Source: Bacteroidota bacterium (GTDB lineage Bacteria > Bacteroidota > Bacteroidia > Chitinophagales > Chitinophagaceae). From it: a DNA stretch of 7,070 bases. Under the pieces are notes generated by a model. The model searched no databases, was not told the origin of the DNA, and saw only the letters and a program-made list of their open reading frames with translations. The translations under genes were made by a program, and so were the position numbers. The stretch spans positions 1 to 7,070 of the forward strand of contig CANHUW010000083.1 of assembly GCA_947463975.1 (NCBI GenBank), read 5' to 3'. Shown one piece after another: positions 6,085 to 7,070 of this stretch; the first letter of the stretch is position 1; every line of letters starts with the position of its first letter.

Positions 6085-6952
6085 TGATTGGTCTATTGGC
6101 AATAAAAACGCCTATTAAAATAACACCCATCCAAACATATTGCATGGGTGTTATTTTTTCCCCATACAACATCCCCCAACATACTGCTACTATTGGAATA
6201 CCATAAGTAACCAAAGAGCCAAAAATCACGCCCGCTCTTTTGATTAAATAATAAAAAAGTATACTGGCCAATGAAGTACCAATAATACCTAACACTGCAC
6301 TGGCCAGGGTTGATTGAATAACTAAATCATTCGTAAAATCGTTCTTGAAATATCCTGTAAATATTAAAATGGCCGCACTAGGTAAAATCAAAAAAGCAAA
6401 AGCAACGGATGCAATATTTAATGCGCCAATATTTTGCAAATACCTTCCTACCATATTTACATTAATACCATAAAATAAAGTGGCTAATAAAACCAATCCC
6501 GCGTAACCCATATTGTGCAAGCTCATGTCTTTGCCTGCTGCAAACAAAAAACATAATCCCATAAAACCAATCATCACCCCAATGATTTTAATAATATTGG
6601 TTTGAACTTTGAAAAAACTTATGCCTACCAAAATGGTAAATAAAGGAGTTAAAGAATTTAAGATGCCAGCCAATGCGCTATCAATTTGTGTTTCTGCAAT
6701 ACAAAAAAGAAAGGCAGGAATAAAATTACCAGCTACTCCAGAAATAAGCACTAGACCCAATTTGTCTTTGGGAATTTGAGGGAGTGCTTTTATGGCAAAA
6801 GGAACTAAAACCAGACCCGCAAATAGCATTCTTAAAGAAGCCACTTGGTAGGGAGAAAAAGACCTTAGCCCTTCTTTCATCAATACGAAGGAACTGCCCC
6901 AAACTAAGGATAATAGGGCAAAAACAAGCCAATTGGTCCACTTCTGATGCAT
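6071..6952 (-). CDS. EamA/DMT-family transporter (drug/metabolite type)
   Basis: A 293-residue membrane protein with the ten-helix, two-EamA-domain plan (about 9-136 and 148-287). Typical marks are the N-terminal LVWGSSFVLMKEGLR (16-30), SPYQVASLRMLFAG (33-46), ALAGILNSLTPLFT (93-106) in the first half and the matching GSLVTYGIPIVAVCWG..GE (245-265) in the second. Family members export or import amino acids, nucleobases or other small metabolites; nothing here identifies the substrate. The start is ATG 6952, with no strong ribosome site visible. The last 14 bases overlap the 3' end of frr on the other strand. Codons 266-279, within the last predicted helix, also form the frr terminator hairpin. 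Confidence 0.9.
   Translation of the reverse strand: MHQKWTNWLVFALLSLVWGSSFVLMKEGLRSFSPYQVASLRMLFAGLVLVPFAIKALPQIPKDKLGLVLISGVAGNFIPAFLFCIAETQIDSALAGILNSLTPLFTILVGISFFKVQTNIIKIIGVMIGFMGLCFLFAAGKDMSLHNMGYAGLVLLATLFYGINVNMVGRYLQNIGALNIASVAFAFLILPSAAILIFTGYFKNDFTNDLVIQSTLASAVLGIIGTSLASILFYYLIKRAGVIFGSLVTYGIPIVAVCWGMLYGEKITPMQYVWMGVILIGVFIANRPIIKRS
6117..6159 (+). terminator. frr terminator, embedded in the EamA coding sequence
   Basis: A perfect 14-bp stem (6117-6130 with 6144-6157, core ACACCCAT/ATGGGTGT) with a 13-base loop, followed by T-run 6154-6159 on the plus strand. It starts 32 bases after the frr stop. On the minus strand the tail is TTATTTTAATAG with no clean T-run beyond the stem, so it should mainly stop plus-strand transcripts. 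Confidence 0.85.
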
Positions 6953-7023
6953 CTATTCGAATTTGAAACAAAGATGCCTCTTTTTGCCTTAAAAATGGAT
7001 AAATTCTTGTTTCTTTGTAGCCT

Positions 7024-7070
7024 ATGAGTCAGCATGCAAATTATTCCATTAAAGTAGATCAGTTTGAAGG
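7024..7070 (+). CDS. scpA: Probable segregation and condensation protein A, N-terminal fragment
   Basis: An ATG at 7024 opens a frame that runs off the window end, encoding MSQHANYSIKVDQFEG. The YSIKVDQFEG segment closely matches the start of ScpA kleisins, which usually read Y-x-I-K-x-x-x-FEGPLDLLL. ScpA bridges the SMC dimer with ScpB in chromosome condensation. Only 15 full codons are visible, so this rests on one short motif. The upstream 71-base gap separates it from the divergent EamA gene. Confidence 0.65.
   Translation, partial: MSQHANYSIKVDQFE

Noticed and set aside
6726..6971. Open frames on both strands at the 5' end of the EamA gene (81 and 60 residues)
   Set aside because: Both overlap the conserved N-terminus of the transporter in other frames and resemble no known protein.
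6969..6976. CATCTTTG on the minus strand as an EamA promoter box
   Set aside because: It has one mismatch at the first base of TAnnTTTG and no TTG at -33. It is possible but too weak to list as a feature.
6983..7017. TTTG (6983-6986) with TTTCTTTG (7010-7017) as a scpA promoter
   Set aside because: The -7 box lacks the key A, the spacing is at the upper limit, and the implied start would fall almost on the ATG.

Overview
The window looks like ordinary chromosomal DNA from a member of the Bacteroidota, most likely near the Chitinophagaceae (inference). The evidence is AT-rich sequence, few clear Shine-Dalgarno sites, -7 promoter elements of the TAnnTTTG type, a split transketolase, and a DksA-like protein with the degenerate 'CRVTG...VPHATLS' finger known from this phylum. 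It is densely packed. There are seven complete protein genes and one partial gene, no gene-free stretch above 300 bases, and no sign of phage, insertion sequence, CRISPR or tRNA/rRNA genes.

Layout from left to right. At 5-1009 (+) is a lysine/alanine/proline repeat protein (histone H1-like tail) joined to a DksA/TraR-like domain. At 1010-1152 is a structured spacer with a 28-bp direct repeat, a perfect 13-bp hairpin and a bidirectional terminator. The minus-strand pair rbfA (2365-2709) and an FtsX/LolC-LolE-type permease (1153-2364) abut with no gap and converge on that spacer. At 2776-4593 (+) is an MsbA-like ABC exporter. It converges tail to tail, through a shared CTAG double stop, with the transketolase N-terminal subunit (4590-5429, -). 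Transketolase and frr (5521-6084, +) diverge from a short region with a good -7 element for each. frr then runs into a convergent EamA/DMT transporter (6071-6952, -), and the frr terminator lies inside the transporter's coding sequence. The last 47 bases are the start of a probable scpA (+).

Most of these genes are housekeeping: ribosome maturation (rbfA), ribosome recycling (frr), pentose phosphate metabolism (transketolase), envelope transport (permease, exporter), metabolite transport (EamA) and chromosome segregation (scpA). I do not see one coordinated new system. The points worth a second look are the H1-tail/DksA-like fusion, the duplicated terminator spacer, the terminator embedded in an opposing gene, and a transketolase N-half with no C-half beside it.
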